The translations under genes were made by a program, and so were the position numbers. Below the pieces are notes generated by a model, which saw only the letters and a program-made list of their open reading frames with translations, had not been told where the DNA came from and searched no databases. Of a DNA stretch of 44,772 nucleotides, positions 42,301 to 44,772 are shown one piece after another. Position 1 is the stretch's first letter. Each line of letters opens with the position of its first letter. Source of the stretch: Bacteroidota bacterium (GTDB lineage Bacteria; Bacteroidota; Bacteroidia; Cytophagales; Cyclobacteriaceae). The stretch lies in contig JADFHN010000028.1 of NCBI GenBank assembly GCA_022567155.1, forward strand, positions 1 through 44,772, in the 5' to 3' direction.

Positions 42301-43436
42301 GGTTCTCCGGCACAGGCAAGCTGGTAACTAAAATCAACAACCGGCTGGTTACAATCATCCAACACGTCGAATGTACTCGTTTCTGCTACCCCCCAGACAC
42401 CATCACCATTTTGCGCCCGGAAAGTGATGTAGTGTTCGCCATCAACTAATGATGGCGAGGTTGGAACATCAATAGTATTCAGGTCAATAACCTGTCCGGG
42501 AGTAATGGGCAGGTCAATACCATTGCCAATGCCGGGGTCAGCGCCATCAAAATAATACTCGATTTTGGTAATATCCGGAATAGGACTACCGGCAACGGTT
42601 GGATTAATATATATTGTTCGTTTTTCAGCAATCCCCCATACACCATCAGTATTTTTTGCCCTTACAGATATAGTGTGGTGACCTGCTGAGAGCGATTCCG
42701 GGATCAGGGGGTTAATGTCGATTACCTGGCCGGCTGATATGGTTAGCGAAGTTGCATTGCCAAACCCAGGGTCGTTGTCAAAGAAATATTCAAGTTCAAC
42801 GATATCGCCCGGAGGTTGTGGAATTGTAGATGATGGGGCAACGTAAAACGTTCGTTTCTCGGCAATCCCCCATACACCATCGGTATTCATGCACCTGATA
42901 CCCAGTGTATGAAACCCCTGAGGCAGTGCGGAGGCGGCAATAATCTCATTGGGTAAATCCACCAGGCCACCGGTTGTAATAATAATAGTTGTGGCCATGC
43001 CATGGCCCGGGTCATTATCAATATAATATTCCATAGTGGTTATATCTGCCGGAGGGGGATCAGAAGCAGTTCCTGCCGGAATATAGAATTGCCGTCTTTC
43101 GGCTAAGCCCCAAACCCCGGTTGCGTCTTTGGCACGCACGCTTAGGGTATGCATTCCGGAAGCCAGGCCCTGGGTTAAACTGGGCGAGATATCAAAACTT
43201 GTTCCCTGCGTAAATGACAAAGGGGTTGCACTTCCTACGCCCGGGTCATTATCAAAAAAATACTCTGCGTTGGTAATATTTGGTTGGCCAGCCAATGGCA
43301 GGGCTGTAATGACATAAAATATGATGACTATCCCATTTTTATAACCGCAAAGAGCGCTAAGAAGGCGCAGAGAACACCAAGTCTTTGCGACCTTTGCGCT
43401 TTTATGCCTGGCAACCATTGCGGTTAATTTAATCAT
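39309..43436 (-). CDS. Giant PKD-repeat surface protein with a Type IX secretion tail
   Basis: The 1375-residue product starts with a hydrophobic signal segment (GIVIIFYVITALPLAG, residues ~35-50) after an odd basic leader. Residues ~55-365 hold four repeats of about 90 residues with E[YF][FY]DNDPG at the start and NTDGVWGIAEKR at the end. From ~370 to ~1270 come about ten PKD domains marked by YSWDF[ND]GDG..D. The last 80 residues (ITIYPNPGSGVFMLTN, then SGMYFILI and IKRVIL) are a T9SS C-terminal sorting domain. It should be a secreted or surface-attached adhesive protein. Residues ~4-32 come from an interspersed DNA repeat. Confidence 0.9.
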   Translation of the reverse strand: MIKLTAMVARHKSAKVAKTWCSLRLLSALCGYKNGIVIIFYVITALPLAGQPNITNAEYFFDNDPGVGSATPLSFTQGTSFDISPSLTQGLASGMHTLSVRAKDATGVWGLAERRQFYIPAGTASDPPPADITTMEYYIDNDPGHGMATTIIITTGGLVDLPNEIIAASALPQGFHTLGIRCMNTDGVWGIAEKRTFYVAPSSTIPQPPGDIVELEYFFDNDPGFGNATSLTISAGQVIDINPLIPESLSAGHHTISVRAKNTDGVWGIAEKRTIYINPTVAGSPIPDITKIEYYFDGADPGIGNGIDLPITPGQVIDLNTIDVPTSPSLVDGEHYITFRAQNGDGVWGVAETSTFDVLDDCNQPVVDFSYQLACAGEPVQFIDNSTTIQPDAQYRWYFNGDNVADDFTSGNTSFTFNLPGTYDIGLAVSQGTICYDSIGYQITIKPKPVVLFSVSGLLTDFPTNFEAAFSNVDPAATWEWDFDNDANIDDNTVGSTSYTYTTAATYTAVVRVTDGLGCETSYSQIFVVGDGSGGGGGTPVADFLANVVCESETTQFLDISSNISPTALYSWDFEDDGIVDDNTFGTTSYTYPSPGDYTVKLSIDVGGGIIKEKTKQVTIKPIPVTSFTVADICDGETANFIDATLGLYTGGVYNWDFDGDGVIDSNDTGDVNFTFSQPGTYSALLLVDNGSGCFASFTKQVKVIPVPVPDFDISGGCTGASVVFSDMSAGIAVGANYSWDFNGDGTEDSNLITGITFVFDTAGIFLSRLTIDNGTGCLTLIEKNVEITETSVALFDVSDGCSGQAIRFTDLSSGNLSNAIYSWDFDNDGITDSTTVGDVTFIYTNPGAYTILLKVETGNQCVSTYIKTVNIQPVPIPQFLIAGGCSGTEFIFFDESTGIGDAAVYSWDFNGDGVEDSNQQGDAFYTFNVPGTYNVSLTIDNGVECITVVTQSIDVSEIPIPDFEIISECFGLPSVFIDYSANVSVNALYSWDFDGDGIVDDNTAGNTTYTYTELKPMVAKLIIDNGLGCVNSVDVIVDFKNAAAPDFKVGNACLNVETVFTNLSSELATGAIYSWDFNGDGLEDSATPGSTSFVYEAPGTYAASLTIFNADLCSATKTIQVEVSEIPGIDLGEDVQLCTEGTVTLDAGAGYASYFWIGGSTNQTLTVDIFGEYWVSITDVKGCSNIDTIQVRLKDLPGAVFEYQISYSPLDGIIVQFENLSTSADTWAWDFGDGGVSNEAFPSHIYADFSFYEETPYQICLTASDVCGKSDVFCTDILLSPLALINDREQSGITIYPNPGSGVFMLTNMENPENIEEIIILNTSGKMIRQIKPANPQTGIFEIDISNQVSGMYFILIKNGENQIIKRVILNKDQ
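43342..43426. repeat. 85-bp interspersed repeat with 9-bp inverted ends
   Basis: The unit starts TAACCGCAA and ends TTGCGGTTA, a perfect 9-bp inverted pair, with GCGCTAAGAAGGCGCAGAGA and CTTTGCGACCTTTGCGC inside. Purine-rich motifs of the type CGCAAAG are known from memory as a widespread non-coding repeat in Bacteroidota and other environmental genomes. Here it lies inside the first codons of the PKD gene and is translated. Confidence 0.7.
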
Positions 43437-43494
43437 TCTAAGTATATATTAGATATCCCTTAATTCCATTATAAACTACTCGTTTTGAAAAGAA

Positions 43495-44658
43495 TTAATT
43501 ACTCTTTGCTTTTATCCTTACCGGCAGGTCATCACCGGGGTTGATTACCGTTGAAGTATTCAGTATCTGAATTACCGGGGCAGCCGTGGTTTTCAGGGCG
43601 AAATTGGTGCCTGTTATCGGGTAAGAGCCACCCGTGATGCCTATATCCGTGCCATCGGTACCGGCATTTATAGCCGGGGAACCGCCTTGTAAAGTAAAAT
43701 CATAAGTACTTGACCACGTGTTAAGCATTTGCATATCTACAAAATCAGGGTTTGCAATAATGTTGCCGGAGCCCGAGTTGCCTACCCCGCCACCTGTTGG
43801 GGGCATAGTATCATCACCGGTGGAGTGCACCAAATTATTGGTGAAAGCATTCCTTTCAAATGCACTGGAGGTAGTGCCACCTGTACTAATACTTGGTGTT
43901 GAGCCATAGAATATATTATTGGACACAAGGCAGTCTTTCAATTTAGTATTAAAGGCTGTTTCTGTACCTGAAGCGCCCATAAAATTGTTATTACTAATGA
44001 TGGTAGCCGTGCCCTCGGCAACAATGTAAATGCCATCGTAAAGGATGTTGTTGGTTATAATATTACTGCCAGCAGTGGTTGATCGAAATTCGATTCTGCC
44101 TAAAAATAAATTGTTTCTAATAACAACATTATCAAGAGGTAAATATGTTCTAATACTTAAAGTGCTTGCAAAATAACAATCACGGACTTCCAGGCCGTCT
44201 GTAGGGGAGTAATCCCCCACTGCTGATATATATGATGTTAACTGGCAACTTTGAACAAGAATGTTCTCCAGGGTAAAGGCAGGGCCGGTATTTGGCGCCA
44301 GGTTTAGAATATTGAATTGCAATCCTATTATTCTAGTTCCGTCTGCATCACTAGTGTTATCGGGTGTGTTGGTTAAGGTGATATTCCCCACAATTGAAGT
44401 TAAAGGAATGTCCTTATCAACATTAAAGCCAATACCCATAAGGGTAAGTTGTTTGTTAATACTCACATTACCATAGGTAGTAGGGCTGGGCTGCACTTGT
44501 ATAATATCCCCCGGGGCAGCAGCATTTACTGCCGCCTGAATAGTGGAAAATACATTTGACCCGGTAGGCGCATTGAAATTATTATCGGCTACCCATACGG
44601 TTTGCCCTGAAACAGATATTGAAAAGATGGTCAACAAAAATAGAACAAGAGTTTTCAT
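43495..44658 (-). CDS. Secreted right-handed beta-helix protein
   Basis: The start is taken at ATG 44658, which gives a signal peptide (MKTLVLFLLTIFSISVSG-Q) and 387 residues; an upstream ATG at 44694 would put charged residues ahead of it. FSTIQAAVNAAAPGDIIQV is the usual opening of pectate-lyase-like beta-helix proteins. Asn-rich coils such as VVIRNNLFLGRIEF, NIITNNILYDGIYIV and TIISNNNF follow. The SPAINAGTDG segment is typical of the family's end. The protein ends with PGDDLPVRIKAKSN and no Type IX tail. It is the first gene of the surface cluster, 58 bases before the PKD gene. Confidence 0.85.
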   Translation of the reverse strand: MKTLVLFLLTIFSISVSGQTVWVADNNFNAPTGSNVFSTIQAAVNAAAPGDIIQVQPSPTTYGNVSINKQLTLMGIGFNVDKDIPLTSIVGNITLTNTPDNTSDADGTRIIGLQFNILNLAPNTGPAFTLENILVQSCQLTSYISAVGDYSPTDGLEVRDCYFASTLSIRTYLPLDNVVIRNNLFLGRIEFRSTTAGSNIITNNILYDGIYIVAEGTATIISNNNFMGASGTETAFNTKLKDCLVSNNIFYGSTPSISTGGTTSSAFERNAFTNNLVHSTGDDTMPPTGGGVGNSGSGNIIANPDFVDMQMLNTWSSTYDFTLQGGSPAINAGTDGTDIGITGGSYPITGTNFALKTTAAPVIQILNTSTVINPGDDLPVRIKAKSN

Positions 44659-44703
44659 AATGGTGTGATTTTTATTATCACCTTTTTGTACCACTCCTGT
44701 TTA

Positions 44704-44748
44704 AAAGGTAAACACATCTGTAACATATTTTTTATTCTGTTTACCTTT
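44704..44748. promoter_or_regulatory. Inverted repeat upstream of the surface cluster
   Basis: AAAGGTAAACA (44704-44714) and TGTTTACCTTT (44738-44748) are a perfect 11-bp inverted repeat with a 23-base AT-rich spacer, 46-90 bases upstream of the beta-helix start. The size and place suit an operator for a dimeric regulator or an RNA hairpin in the leader. No -7 box could be fixed with confidence. Confidence 0.45.
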
Positions 44749-44772
44749 AACCCATGTCCGGCACAAAAGAGA

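Noticed and set aside
39500-43300. Regular DNA repetition in the PKD gene as a possible CRISPR array
   Set aside because: The repetition follows protein domains of about 90 codons and lies in one open frame; there are no short identical repeats with unique spacers.

Overview
Almost all of this window (about 1.7 kb to the right end) reads as a Bacteroidota chromosome, probably of the Cytophagia/Chitinophagia type. The evidence is promoters of the TTTG / TAnnTTTG kind, weak Shine-Dalgarno sites, a probable Type IX secretion C-terminal tail, many PKD and DUF4097-like surface proteins, a RmlC/Wza/Wzc/PHP-phosphatase polysaccharide cluster, and housekeeping genes with Bacteroidota features (Rho with a long charged N-terminal insert, HflX, TrkA/TrkH, UvrB, AspRS, SerRS). 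The first ~1.7 kb is different. It is very AT-rich and carries a truncated Ski2/Hel308-type helicase, an FtsY with archaeal signatures, and a short ribonucleotide-reductase-like peptide, all incomplete. It looks like DPANN-type archaeal DNA, joined either by assembly chimerism or, less likely, by a real rearrangement.

Layout. 1-1700: archaeal mosaic. 1780-2340: a small orphan gene, a possible HTH-like peptide and a tRNA-3'-end-like scrap. 2351-3544 (-): hflX. 3720-10272 (+): an exopolysaccharide block (GT4 glycosyltransferase, rmlC, Wza-like lipoprotein, Wzc-like tyrosine kinase, PHP-type tyrosine phosphatase, NAD-dependent epimerase). 10326-16278 (+): TPR protein, ComA-type phosphosulfolactate synthase, DUF368 membrane protein, aroE, uvrB. 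16313-18569: a frameshifted outer-membrane gene, a hairpin terminator, then superoxide dismutase, a TadA-family deaminase and an exported hypothetical protein on the minus strand. 18672-23525 (+): aspS, trkA, trkH. 23632-25927 (+): a Tat-exported Gfo/Idh/MocA oxidoreductase and a frameshifted DUF1080 lipoprotein gene, both of which fit 3-keto-sugar metabolism. 26044-30519: serS (-), rho (+), and an AlaDH/PNT-saccharopine-dehydrogenase-like enzyme (-).

30596-32506 is an insertion-sequence graveyard: a 5' fragment of a membrane protein gene, a transposase tail, and a decayed IS3-family element with several stops and frameshifts. It is followed (-) by an F420-type NADP oxidoreductase and a MarR regulator with well-placed palindromic operator candidates, then a gene-free stretch with REP-like sequence. 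34148-37927 (-) is a compact operon: ECF sigma factor, membrane anti-sigma factor with a HEAT-repeat C-terminus, and three related DUF4097-like exported proteins. 38238-44658 (-) is a surface cluster: a beta-helix protein, a 1375-residue DPG-repeat/PKD protein with a Type IX tail, a lipocalin-like lipoprotein and an outer-membrane barrel.

The best candidates for something little described are the sigma / HEAT-anti-sigma / triple DUF4097-like operon, the MarR operator pair, and the interspersed repeat that became the N-terminus of the PKD protein. The archaeal left edge is the strongest anomaly, but the simplest explanation for it is a chimeric join. No CRISPR array, rRNA, complete tRNA or recognisable defence system was seen.
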